DNA of 15,604 nt from an uncultured Bacilli bacterium (GCA_947630095.1 CANRGI010000011.1:1-15604); one strand, 5' to 3'; positions 1-7,244 are shown, counted from the stretch's first letter. Translations and numbers: made by a program. Notes: generated from the sequence alone by a model not told the origin.

Positions 1-468
1 CTTTACAAACTCTGTCTTTCCTGATCCTGTCTCTCCACATACTATTATGTTACAGTGCCCATGTACACATGTTATTAAGAAATCTAATATATCTTCTGTT
101 ATATATTTCTCTCTTAATATCTTATTTCTCTCTAGTCTTATCTTCGCTGGCGTCTTCCTTATTACGCATGCTATTCCATTCCTCGCTATTGAATCATGTA
201 CAAAGTTTAGACGAAGTTCAGCACTTTCTGCATCTAGGAATGGGTGTGCCATATTGAAGGTTTTACCCATTACGTTTGAACATTGGAATGCTATTTTTTC
301 CATCAATTGATTGTTTATTTCTGGTCTTTCTATTCTAAAAACACCTTGAGTTAATGTCTTTAGCCATATCATACCACCATTTGAATATGATACGTCGGTA
401 ATATCGTCATTTGCAAGTAAGTCTTGCAAAGGTCCGAAGTCAATTTGGTCAAATATTGTGTTATCCAT
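1..468 (-). CDS. CpaF/TadA-type secretion ATPase, N-terminal part (runs off left edge)
   Basis: Reading the minus strand from ATG at 468 gives an uninterrupted frame of 156 codons to the window edge. It starts MDNTIFDQIDFGPLQDLL and reaches a Walker A motif, GETGSGKT, about five residues before the cut. The order is that of the VirB11/CpaF family of secretion and pilus ATPases: an N-terminal region with a 'DDITDVSY' block (the usual 'xxVTDIxxNG'), then an Arg-rich block (RNGIACVIRKTP), then the P-loop. Such hexameric cytoplasmic ATPases power pilus assembly or secretion. A good Shine-Dalgarno site (AAGGAG) precedes the start. The gene begins 17 bases after the CpaB-like gene and is surely cotranscribed with it. 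The Walker B and His boxes would lie outside the window. Family assignment is firm; CpaF rather than another VirB11-like member is inferred from the CpaB neighbour. Confidence 0.88.
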   Translation of the reverse strand, partial: MDNTIFDQIDFGPLQDLLANDDITDVSYSNGGMIWLKTLTQGVFRIERPEINNQLMEKIAFQCSNVMGKTFNMAHPFLDAESAELRLNFVHDSIARNGIACVIRKTPAKIRLERNKILREKYITEDILDFLITCVHGHCNIIVCGETGSGKTEFVK

Positions 469-485
469 AAAATCTCCTTACTAAA

Positions 486-1289
486 CTAATCTATAGTTCC
501 TACATTACCTTGATTTGGATTTTGTTCAGGTAATATAACTGTTTGTGATAAAATATAATCTTCAATGTATTCACTACTTACAATAGTAGCGCCAGGGTTT
601 TCACTATAACTCTTGTTTCTTGGAACTGGAATTATTGTTCCACTTAAGTATGATGCTTTTCTTAATAATAAGTGCATATATTCAGGTACTGCGAATATTA
701 AGCTTGATGGTGCACCTAGGTTAGCACTGTTTTCAAATACGTGTTTACCACTTGCATCTTTGACAGCTAAAACTTCAATACTTTCTATTAATTTACCTAA
801 AAGTAATAATCCTGTATCGTCCCAAGTTGAATAATATAAATCGATGTAGTTTCCTGGGAAAATTGAGTTACCATAAGTTGTTTCTGTATTAACGTTTAAA
901 CTTACTACTGTATATCCATCAGGAATGTCAGCCCAAGCTGAATCTGGCATTTGACTCCATGTAACTAAAGTTGATTTATAGAATAAACTTCCTGCTGGTA
1001 TAACAGTATTATAGTTAGAATACATATTAAGAATATCACTTTCGTTTGTTATTGTATTACTAGTTATCATTTTTTTAGGTACTTCTACACGTCCTATCAT
1101 ATCCTCTGTTATAAGTGTTCTAGGTTGTATTTCTGTTCTCGCATATGGAACCATCATTGGTTGTGTTGCTTGATTAATTCTATAATTATATCCAAAATAT
1201 AATACTAGAACTATTGCTAGTACACATAGTATTGTTACAGTATTCTTGTTACTAAAAAACCTCTTTAACGCTATCATTACATTTTTCAT
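486..1289 (-). CDS. CpaB/RcpC-like SAF-domain pilus assembly protein
   Basis: This 267-residue protein has a short basic cytoplasmic N-terminus, one membrane segment (about residues 17-34) and an extracytoplasmic part. Residues about 46-115 look like a SAF domain: VPYARTEIQPRTLITEDMI, then VEVPKKMI, then IPAGSLFYKSTLV. Residues about 125-190 match the following RcpC/CpaB region (VSLNVNTE, FPGNYIDLYYS, LIESIEVLAV). CpaB proteins are periplasmic or cell-surface parts of Tad (Flp) pilus machines. The start has a strong AGGAGGAG site. The gene is first in a unit with its own promoter (-10 at 1325-1320) and is followed 17 bases on by the CpaF-like ATPase. The tail is Asn/Pro/Gln-rich and low in complexity. 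The family call is well supported; a functional pilus is inferred. Confidence 0.85.
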   Translation of the reverse strand: MKNVMIALKRFFSNKNTVTILCVLAIVLVLYFGYNYRINQATQPMMVPYARTEIQPRTLITEDMIGRVEVPKKMITSNTITNESDILNMYSNYNTVIPAGSLFYKSTLVTWSQMPDSAWADIPDGYTVVSLNVNTETTYGNSIFPGNYIDLYYSTWDDTGLLLLGKLIESIEVLAVKDASGKHVFENSANLGAPSSLIFAVPEYMHLLLRKASYLSGTIIPVPRNKSYSENPGATIVSSEYIEDYILSQTVILPEQNPNQGNVGTID

Positions 1290-1319
1290 AATTTAAACTC
1301 CTCCTATCCTTACTCTATC

Positions 1320-1348
1320 ATTATAAAACAAAATGATACTAAAATCAA
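1320..1348 (-). promoter_or_regulatory. Promoter of the cpaB-cpaF unit
   Basis: On the minus strand a -35 box TTGATT (1348-1343) and a perfect -10 box TATAAT (1325-1320) are separated by 17 bases. They lie about 30 bases upstream of the cpaB-like start. The -35 box sits in the loop of a 10-base inverted repeat. Confidence 0.7.
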
Positions 1349-1362
1349 TTAATAGTATCATT
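1332..1362. repeat. 10-bp inverted repeat around the -35 box (operator candidate)
   Basis: On the plus strand AATGATACTA (1332-1341) is followed after 11 bases by its exact reverse complement TAGTATCATT (1353-1362). The 11-base spacer holds the -35 box of the minus-strand cpaB promoter. This geometry suits a dimeric repressor site. It could instead be a weak hairpin terminator, since AT-rich runs flank both sides, but a separate good terminator lies right beside it at 1366-1405. Confidence 0.55.
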
Positions 1363-1365
1363 AAT

Positions 1366-1405
1366 TTTTAAAAAAATAAAAAAAGTGCATTAATAAATAC
1401 ACTTT
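1366..1405 (-). terminator. Rho-independent terminator after the 1408-2073 gene
   Basis: On the minus strand a 10-bp stem (AAAGTGTATT with AATGCACTTT, one T-G pair, loop TATT) is followed by a long T-rich run, seen as the A-rich tract at about 1366-1384 on the plus strand. It starts three bases after the stop codon of the gene ending at 1408. Confidence 0.85.
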
Positions 1406-1407
1406 CG

Positions 1408-2073
1408 TTATATTTTATGTTTAATTTTTCTTATAATTACATTGAAAGCTGCAATAGCAATAGCGCTTGTAACTACTACTAGAGATGTTGGCACATAATA
1501 TTTAACTGTTTGTTCAATTACTATATCAATAAATTTAGGCTTTTCTTCTTCTTTCTCTTCTTCTTCTTTTTTATTATTTTCTTGTTCTTTTAATAATCTG
1601 TCTTTTTCTATTAAGTTTAAAAAATTTTTTTCTGTCATTTCGTAATCTAAAAATCTTGAACTACATACATTTAGATTTTCATGACCATTACATAAATTAG
1701 AACCATAGAAACTATTTATATAAGGTGCTTTTATAGTGAGAGTCCTAATAGCGGTATTTGCGCATTCCTTATCAAACTTAACTATTACACTAAAATACCT
1801 TTGTTCTCCTTCTTTAATATTAGTAAGTCTTATAGTACCACTTTCTGGTGTATATCTTTTAGTACTTCCTTCTGTTAGCATAAATAAATCTTGTAAATTA
1901 TCTATTCTATAAGTAAAAGAAGATGTTGCTTCGTCATAATCATAACTGACACTAATATGAGAAGCTAATGTATTATATTCTCTTTTTTTGGCATAAGTAC
2001 AATCTTGGTCTTCAGCATTTAATACATTAATATTTAATATGAATATAATGGCAAATAGTATTATTTTTTTCAT
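1408..2073 (-). CDS. Secreted single-TM surface protein, paralogue of the 6503-7186 product
   Basis: This 221-residue protein is of no family I can name. It has a signal peptide (about 1-20, ending VLNA), an extracellular domain rich in beta-strand-like sequence (about 21-150), a charged low-complexity stretch (NNKKEEEEKEEEKPK, about 165-180), a C-terminal membrane segment (about 194-214) and a basic tail (RKIKHKI). It shares architecture and a cysteine pattern with the 6503-7186 product: Cys near the mature N-terminus, a Cys just before an 'AIR' motif, then two more about 10 residues apart before Phe. This implies paralogy. The gene is monocistronic, with an extended -10 promoter upstream and a terminator downstream, and lies between the adhesin operon and the cpaB/cpaF unit. 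I infer it is an accessory or anchor of the same surface machine. Confidence 0.8.
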   Translation of the reverse strand: MKKIILFAIIFILNINVLNAEDQDCTYAKKREYNTLASHISVSYDYDEATSSFTYRIDNLQDLFMLTEGSTKRYTPESGTIRLTNIKEGEQRYFSVIVKFDKECANTAIRTLTIKAPYINSFYGSNLCNGHENLNVCSSRFLDYEMTEKNFLNLIEKDRLLKEQENNKKEEEEKEEEKPKFIDIVIEQTVKYYVPTSLVVVTSAIAIAAFNVIIRKIKHKI

Positions 2074-2097
2074 AAAGCACCTCTATTCTATAAAATT

Positions 2098-2106
2098 ATT
2101 ATAGCA
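2098..2106 (-). promoter_or_regulatory. Extended -10 promoter of the 1408-2073 gene
   Basis: The minus strand reads TGC-TATAAT (2106-2098), an extended -10 element, about 25 bases upstream of the ATG at 2073. The -35 position falls in the T run of the preceding terminator and has no good match, as is usual for extended -10 promoters. Confidence 0.6.
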
Positions 2107-2115
2107 TAATATTAG

Positions 2116-2145
2116 TTAAAAAAAAAGGACATATTTCAAATGTCC
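2116..2145 (-). terminator. Rho-independent terminator of the adhesin operon
   Basis: On the minus strand GGACAT pairs with ATGTCC around a 7-base loop, followed by nine T residues (A run 2118-2126 on the plus strand). It begins directly after the stop codon at 2150-2148 and ends the unit that starts at about 7205. Confidence 0.85.
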
Positions 2146-2147
2146 CT

Positions 2148-2591
2148 TTATGGTGTACACGTACCTTTTTGTACGCAATCTTGTTCATATTTAGTTTCAA
2201 TTATTCCACTTAACAAAGTTACTATACCAAATTGAGATACTTCGTCTGCTTCCACTTGATATTCACTTGTTGCTGTTTTTACTCTAACTGTTGCTTTTGG
2301 TGGTTCTTCATATATTTCATAGAACTCTATTTTATATGTTTTGCTCCCTCTTGTGCTTTCGCTAAATCTTCTAATGAAGTTTTCTACGAATTTTTCTTCT
2401 ATTATTCTAATATCTCCATATTTTCTATAAACACCATAATCTATAGAATCTATCATAGCTGCTTGCATAACTTCTTTAGTCATATAATAGTCAGCTTCAC
2501 TAGTACTTGTTAAATCTTGAATTATGAATAATACTACTAATACGAATAAACCAATTATCATTAATATATATGTCCAAAAAGTTTCTTTCAT
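2148..2591 (-). CDS. Small pilin-like single-TM protein of the Tad-like locus
   Basis: This 147-residue protein starts with six residues (MKETFW) and then a membrane segment (about 7-26). After it comes an extracytoplasmic domain starting DLTSTSEADYYMTKEVMQAA, followed by alpha/beta-looking sequence. Near the C-terminus is a CX5C pair (DCVQKGTCTP). The short N-terminus, single leading TM and small exported domain recall TadE/TadF-like minor pilins, which would fit the neighbouring CpaB and CpaF genes. I cannot see a prepilin peptidase site, so the pilin call is inference. The ATG at 2591 directly abuts the TAA of the large cysteine-rich gene (TAA-ATG), and a strong AGGAGGTG site lies inside the end of that gene, so translation is probably coupled. 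A terminator follows at once. Confidence 0.72.
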   Translation of the reverse strand: MKETFWTYILMIIGLFVLVVLFIIQDLTSTSEADYYMTKEVMQAAMIDSIDYGVYRKYGDIRIIEEKFVENFIRRFSESTRGSKTYKIEFYEIYEEPPKATVRVKTATSEYQVEADEVSQFGIVTLLSGIIETKYEQDCVQKGTCTP

Positions 2592-5500
2592 TTAAATTGC
2601 ACCTCCTGCAACATATAAATTTTGATTAGCATTAGAATTTTTAGTGTAAAGTTCTGCTCCACTTTCACTTCTTAATATATTTCTTAAATTTGATTCTAGG
2701 AATCTACTCCTACAATATAAATTCTTTCCACAATTTAGTGTTTCTTTATCTAAATAGTCTATAGTATTATTAAAGCTATCTATTTTTCTCATTGCCGTTG
2801 GTGTTAATATTACTACATATTGTGGTGTTGCTTTAGTCCAAATATCATTTCCTAAATCTTCTTGTATCCTTTTAACTTTTTCTAATACACTTGGTTCGTA
2901 TATATAATTCCAGTTAGAACCTATTGGTCTAGTAGATACTGGTGTTGCTACTCCACCTGTTACTGGTGAATACATTGAATTAGGGAATAAATCTGATAAG
3001 TCTACCGACCTAAAGAAGAATCCCGCATCTCCGTCTGGACATTTACCACTTGGACTACCTGGACAATCTGGATTTGGACAAGGTTCAACTTCTGGTGTCG
3101 TTGGGTCGTCGCAGTTATAACATATATGGTAACCATCGTCACAATCGTAAGGTTCCATTTCATTTATTACTTCATAACCACAAACTTGTTCTTTAAATCC
3201 ATCACTTCTGTTAACAAAATCTATTGCAGGTTTTCTATCGTCTGAACCTAAATTAACATATATATCATAAGGATCTCCTTGTTGATAGTTAGTTTCTCTT
3301 AATCTACCTACAGGCCAAGAACTTTTTGGTAATTCAATTCTATCATTACTATCAGAAGTTTTTACATCACCTGTAAATATTTCTGTAAAGAAATCTTGTG
3401 CTTGATAATGTCCTGTAACTCTCCATAATGTATCGCTTGCTGCTGCACTTGTCGGCATATGCTTTTCTACATATTCCAAATCACATTTAGCTCCTAGTGC
3501 ACTTCCTTCACAGTTGAACCATTTCATTTTTGTATCTTCTTCGAATGGTATTGAAGTTGCTCCGTTGCTTAAGTCTCCAGCACAACCTCCACAATAATTA
3601 TCCCATTTATATTCGTCGTCTACTACCCATTTACGTTCTACACGTCCTAAAGCATCATCTGTACCAATAGGGTCATTTTCATAAACGTTTTCTATTCTTG
3701 TAGGGAAATTTTCATTAAATGTTGTATTTTCTTCATAATCAAATTCCTGTGATGCTTCATTATTAGGGAAATACTGTTGTACTTTATAATAGTTTGTATC
3801 AGTTTTTTGTAAATAAGGTGTTCTTTGGTCATATACTGGTTCATATTCATTTGTATGATAATTTTGTTTATTATATTGATAATGTTGTATCATTTCAGTA
3901 TCTTTCATAAAATTACATTGATGTAACATTTTTACTAAATCGTCTCTACGTTTAACAGATGCTGCATAAGCAGATGCATATGCTTTAGTCATATTAATTA
4001 CGTAATTTTCATCGCCTGCATGTCCAGCGTGTCCTGCTATACAAGTACAATGTGGCGGATCATTTTCATCACATTCCCAATGTCCTGCATCGTTTGGTTC
4101 TCCATTTGATGTAGTTCCACTTTTGTATTGTTCATTGCCTTCTTCATCTGTTTCATACCACTCACCAGTTTCTCTATTCCAATAATAGATATATTTAATT
4201 TCTGGATAAACTGCTTTTGTACAAATGTCTGTTGTTTTTGGAGATACTACTTTTTCATTTGGCTTACCTGATGTACCTATTCCTATTGTATGATATTCTT
4301 CAAACATCTTTAAATTATTCCAATTTTCTCTTACTTCTTCTAGTACTGCAAGGAACTCTGCTTTCCATTCTTTATATTGTATTTCTGAACCACATTGTTG
4401 AGTTGATTTTATTACTGTACTTAAATTTTGAATACTTAATAAGTTTTCAGATTCATATGCTGTTACATTATGATTGAAGTATCTACCTGCTTGTGCAGTT
4501 TCAACATCCATAAATTTGAAATCTAATACTTCTCTACAATAAACATTACAATATTCTTGACTCATTTCATCATTTTTATAGTTTATGTCTTTGTTTTTCA
4601 TTATACTACATATTTCAGGGTCTTTTAATGTTCCTTCTGTAAGCCCATTTTGGCAAGCTGATTGAGGTGTTGTATCTTCAAAACTGCTAGGGCAAGTCTG
4701 TGGTTTTTGAGGATCTTCACATTCCTCAGAATAATTAGCACAGTCTATTACTTGACCTTGTTTACCACGACAAGTGTCTCCTACTTTTGAACAAAAGCAC
4801 TCTCTATCATATTCTTGTTTACTTACTTCATTTCCATAAGGTCCAGTATAAGTTCCATCGCTATTTTCATTACAAGTACAATCTTCTTTATAACCATTTT
4901 CGTCTGTTGGATTTCCTTCTGAATCATAATAATTGCCATCTTCATCTATCGTACATTTTAACTCGTCTTTACATTCTTCTTTCCAAGTATCACAAGAAGT
5001 TTGCCCGTTTTTTCCGTAACATACTTTTTCACCTGTTTTTGGATTTTCTTTTTCTTCACAATATCCAACGTCACATTCTTCCATATATTTATCACAAGTT
5101 GGGTCAAAATTACCACTACTATCTGTACATCCTGTTTCACCTGTATCTGGGTCTGTGTAGTTTTCTTCACAAGCTGAATTTTCACAGAATTTTTTATAAT
5201 TTTCACAAGTTGGGTCCCATTTGCCTTTGTCGTCACGACAACCTACTTCACCTGTTTTTGGATTTGTGTAATTTTCTATACATTCACCTGGGTCACATTC
5301 TTCCATATATTTTTCACAACTTGGATCGAAATTACCATTATTATCTGTACATCCTTTTTCTCCTGTATCTGGGTCTGTGAAATCGTCAAGACATGGATCG
5401 TGATCTTCTGGTATATCTTTACAAGGAATTTCTATTTCTTTTTCTGTTTTTTGACTGTTTGCACTAAAGCCTATTAAAAATTGACATCCAGGACAATTTT

Positions 5501-5765
5501 TAGCTTTATACATTTTCATTTTGTCTAATGAATCACTACTAGTGTAGTTTACTTTTACTTTTACAGTGTCATTTTTATTTTTGCACTCTTTATTTATTAA
5601 TGAAGAAGGAATACTTGAAAAATCAAGACAACTTCCATTTCCATCACTACAAGCTTTTTGTTTAAATTTAACACTTTGTCCATCTATTGTTATATTATCA
5701 ATATTTCCAAAAGTACTTCTTACTTCTAAACTATAACTTCCATCTTCATTTACTGATTTTTCCAA
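2592..5765 (-). CDS. Very large cysteine-rich secreted adhesin, C-terminal part, separated from its N-terminus by a +1 frameshift
   Basis: This 1057-codon frame is counted from a TTG at 5765, but that start is doubtful: it has no Shine-Dalgarno site, no signal peptide and no upstream ATG. The frame is open back to 5903 and overlaps the end of the 5881-6513 gene in the other frame. A +1 shift there would join both into one protein of about 1306 residues. Visible parts, in residues counted from the TTG, are a beta-like region (1-120), three 37-residue Cys/Asp-rich repeats plus a degenerate fourth (125-270), further Cys-rich units to about 360, a mixed central region, a Cys/Pro-rich stretch (about 875-915) and a C-terminal domain beginning FFFRSVDLSDLFPN (916). 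I count 54 cysteines. There is no C-terminal TM segment or sorting signal. It is likely extracellular, handed to its neighbours or to a pilus. I do not recognise the domains after the repeats. Confidence 0.85.
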   Translation of the reverse strand: MEKSVNEDGSYSLEVRSTFGNIDNITIDGQSVKFKQKACSDGNGSCLDFSSIPSSLINKECKNKNDTVKVKVNYTSSDSLDKMKMYKAKNCPGCQFLIGFSANSQKTEKEIEIPCKDIPEDHDPCLDDFTDPDTGEKGCTDNNGNFDPSCEKYMEECDPGECIENYTNPKTGEVGCRDDKGKWDPTCENYKKFCENSACEENYTDPDTGETGCTDSSGNFDPTCDKYMEECDVGYCEEKENPKTGEKVCYGKNGQTSCDTWKEECKDELKCTIDEDGNYYDSEGNPTDENGYKEDCTCNENSDGTYTGPYGNEVSKQEYDRECFCSKVGDTCRGKQGQVIDCANYSEECEDPQKPQTCPSSFEDTTPQSACQNGLTEGTLKDPEICSIMKNKDINYKNDEMSQEYCNVYCREVLDFKFMDVETAQAGRYFNHNVTAYESENLLSIQNLSTVIKSTQQCGSEIQYKEWKAEFLAVLEEVRENWNNLKMFEEYHTIGIGTSGKPNEKVVSPKTTDICTKAVYPEIKYIYYWNRETGEWYETDEEGNEQYKSGTTSNGEPNDAGHWECDENDPPHCTCIAGHAGHAGDENYVINMTKAYASAYAASVKRRDDLVKMLHQCNFMKDTEMIQHYQYNKQNYHTNEYEPVYDQRTPYLQKTDTNYYKVQQYFPNNEASQEFDYEENTTFNENFPTRIENVYENDPIGTDDALGRVERKWVVDDEYKWDNYCGGCAGDLSNGATSIPFEEDTKMKWFNCEGSALGAKCDLEYVEKHMPTSAAASDTLWRVTGHYQAQDFFTEIFTGDVKTSDSNDRIELPKSSWPVGRLRETNYQQGDPYDIYVNLGSDDRKPAIDFVNRSDGFKEQVCGYEVINEMEPYDCDDGYHICYNCDDPTTPEVEPCPNPDCPGSPSGKCPDGDAGFFFRSVDLSDLFPNSMYSPVTGGVATPVSTRPIGSNWNYIYEPSVLEKVKRIQEDLGNDIWTKATPQYVVILTPTAMRKIDSFNNTIDYLDKETLNCGKNLYCRSRFLESNLRNILRSESGAELYTKNSNANQNLYVAGGAI
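4956..5393 (-). repeat. Tandem 37-residue Cys/Asp-rich protein repeats (4 units)
   Basis: Within the large gene three consecutive units of exactly 37 residues (starting at C125, C162 and C199) share the pattern C-x3-[FY]-T-[DN]-P-x-TGE-x-GC-x-D, then G-x-[FW]-DP-[ST]-C, then C. A fourth, 35-residue unit starts at C236. Each carries four Cys. The acidic DPDTGE/DxxGxxD segments resemble calcium-binding loops, but that is inference. Confidence 0.85.
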
Positions 5766-5880
5766 ACCACTTGCTGTTGATAAATCACGTTGTTGTAATT
5801 TTGTTCCAGTTGCTGCTTTAGCATATAAACTTGCTGCAAAAGTTAATAAATCTTGTCCATTAATTGTAGCATTTTTCTTA

Positions 5881-6513
5881 TCAACTAAATATTTTGACTT
5901 TACTCATATCTCCGCCTGCATCATCTATTGCATCGGCTAAATTAGTTATTGCCCCTCCATACATCGCATCATTAAATGTAGAGTGTTGACCTATAGTTCC
6001 TTCTGATGAAGTATGTTCTTTACTAGCCCATAATCTTAATGCTAATGTTATTGCTACATCAAGTTTTGTATAAAAGTTAGGGTCACTAGAAGCACCTGAT
6101 TGATCACTATATGCTTCTTGGAGTATTACTGCTAATCCGCAATATCTACTTGCTTTACTTCCATCTGTAGTTGTTGTTGCTGAAGCACATTTTGAAAGGT
6201 CATATTCCCCATCTTCGTCTACTGATTTATAAAGAGTAGATGTTTTAAGTGCACCTTGTGGATCTATACAAAACATACCACTTGCTACTTTTTCTGAAGT
6301 TCTTTTCTCAACTGAATATACATTATTGTCATATTCTATTCCACTACTTGTATAAATGTCGACATAATTATCTACTTGGTCATTATCAAATTCACTCGTA
6401 AAGCCTATTGATGTATCATCAGGTAAATCACTTGCAAAAGCAAAAAGACTTTTTGGAATAAGTAATGCTGTTGATATCAACATTATTGAAAATATTTTAA
6501 TTTTATTTTTCAT
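5881..6513 (-). CDS. Secreted thioester-domain-like protein, N-terminal part of the split adhesin
   Basis: This 210-codon gene has a signal peptide (about 1-28, ending LFAFA). Its domain resembles Gram-positive thioester adhesin domains: FCIDP (C82), a helix-like ILQEAY block (131-135), and VAITLALRLW (153-162), where the family's TQxAIW block would fall. The expected thioester Gln appears to be Leu at that position, so the covalent bond is uncertain. The frame stops at TGA 5883-5881 after ...DMSKVKIFS. The +1 frame is open from 5903 into the 1057-codon ORF and continues naturally (YLVDKKNATINGQDLL). Its start overlaps the upstream gene by 11 bases, with a GGGAG ribosome site, so the two are coupled. 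The gene may be frameshifted by programme, by mutation or by sequencing error. I favour one protein of about 1306 residues. Confidence 0.78.
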   Translation of the reverse strand: MKNKIKIFSIMLISTALLIPKSLFAFASDLPDDTSIGFTSEFDNDQVDNYVDIYTSSGIEYDNNVYSVEKRTSEKVASGMFCIDPQGALKTSTLYKSVDEDGEYDLSKCASATTTTDGSKASRYCGLAVILQEAYSDQSGASSDPNFYTKLDVAITLALRLWASKEHTSSEGTIGQHSTFNDAMYGGAITNLADAIDDAGGDMSKVKIFS

Positions 6514-7186
6514 GTTTTGCCATCTCCCTTTTAATAAGTATTATTCGTGTTATATAAATTACACTTATTATTACTATTGGTACTAATATGAATATCCAAT
6601 AATTTTTAACAAAATCTAATAATTTATCAAATACGCTTTTGTTTTTTTCTTCTAATTGTTTATCAAATTCTTCTTCAAATTTTCCAACGTCTAATTTATT
6701 AGTATTTTTAAATTTGCCACATATTTCTAAACTTGGTTCTTCTATACATTTATTAGTATAAAGATATTGATTTAAGATATCATTTTGAATGTCTACTTTT
6801 CTTATGGCATCAGTAGAATTACATTTTGTTGAATCAGTGGAATAAAATTTAACTTCAAAATTTACATTTCTATAATAGTTATGACTTTGAATTTTATAAA
6901 AACCATTTTCTGTATCTGCATATCTTATTGTTATCACATCATCATCTTCGTCACTTGTTACAACTGCATAAAAGTCTTCAGTCATTTTATCTATTGCAAT
7001 TCCTACGAAAGTTGTCGGAATAACAATTCCTTTTTCGTCATATTCCAATTCGTCAGGAACATAATTTTCTTTTCTTACTACTATTTTTTCCGCTTCTTTT
7101 GCCATATCCGTACAACTGGCTTCTGGCTTAATTGTACTCACAAAAAAACACAACAACATTGCCAGTAATAAACTATATTTTTTCAT
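6503..7186 (-). CDS. Secreted single-TM surface protein, first gene of the adhesin operon
   Basis: This 227-residue protein is of no family I can name. It has a signal peptide (about 1-23, then ASC), an exported domain (about 24-165), a charged coiled-coil-prone stretch (KFEEEFDKQLEEKNKSVFDKLLDF in part, about 169-192), a strongly hydrophobic TM segment (about 195-216) and a basic cytoplasmic tail. The cysteine layout and the motif C-x(4-5)-AIR followed by two Cys match the 1408-2073 product, so they are paralogues. The gene opens the operon from the promoter at 7240-7212, and its end overlaps the thioester-domain gene by 11 bases. I infer that it anchors, chaperones or exports the large adhesin. 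The start ATG has an AGAGGTG site at normal distance. Confidence 0.8.
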   Translation of the reverse strand: MKKYSLLLAMLLCFFVSTIKPEASCTDMAKEAEKIVVRKENYVPDELEYDEKGIVIPTTFVGIAIDKMTEDFYAVVTSDEDDDVITIRYADTENGFYKIQSHNYYRNVNFEVKFYSTDSTKCNSTDAIRKVDIQNDILNQYLYTNKCIEEPSLEICGKFKNTNKLDVGKFEEEFDKQLEEKNKSVFDKLLDFVKNYWIFILVPIVIISVIYITRIILIKREMAKHEK

Positions 7187-7211
7187 ATAACACCTCTTCT
7201 ATCATAAGTAC

Positions 7212-7240
7212 ATTATAATACAGATTTTTTGGTTTGTATA
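7212..7240 (-). promoter_or_regulatory. Promoter of the adhesin operon
   Basis: The minus strand carries TATACA (7240-7235, a 4 of 6 match to the -35 consensus), a 17-base spacer and a perfect TATAAT (7217-7212), about 25 bases upstream of the ATG at 7186. A 12-base palindrome overlaps the -35 box. Confidence 0.6.
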
Positions 7241-7244
7241 CAAA
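7233..7244. promoter_or_regulatory. 12-bp perfect palindrome TTTGTATACAAA over the -35 box
   Basis: TTTGTATACAAA is self-complementary over all 12 bases and covers the -35 box of the adhesin operon, as an operator would. Its GTATAC core recalls GntR-type sites, but no regulator can be assigned. The 10-base core also occurs once elsewhere (11613-11622), away from any promoter, so chance cannot be excluded. Confidence 0.35.

Noticed and set aside
47..310. Plus-strand ORF of 87 codons at the left edge
   Set aside because: It is antisense to the CpaF-like ATPase gene, which has a clear start, ribosome site and Walker A motif.
1545..1572. CTT/TTC-rich tract as a phase-variation microsatellite
   Set aside because: It encodes the Lys/Glu-rich stretch of the surface protein, is interrupted, and trinucleotide changes would not alter the frame.
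4787..5380. Plus-strand ORF of 197 codons opposite the Cys-rich repeats
   Set aside because: It is the antisense shadow of the 37-residue repeats: a Leu/His/Tyr-rich, repetitive sequence with no ribosome site.
5881..5883. TGA read as Trp (Mycoplasma code) to fuse the split adhesin
   Set aside because: The next in-frame codon is TAA, so reading TGA as Trp adds one residue and does not join the frames. TGG is used for Trp throughout.
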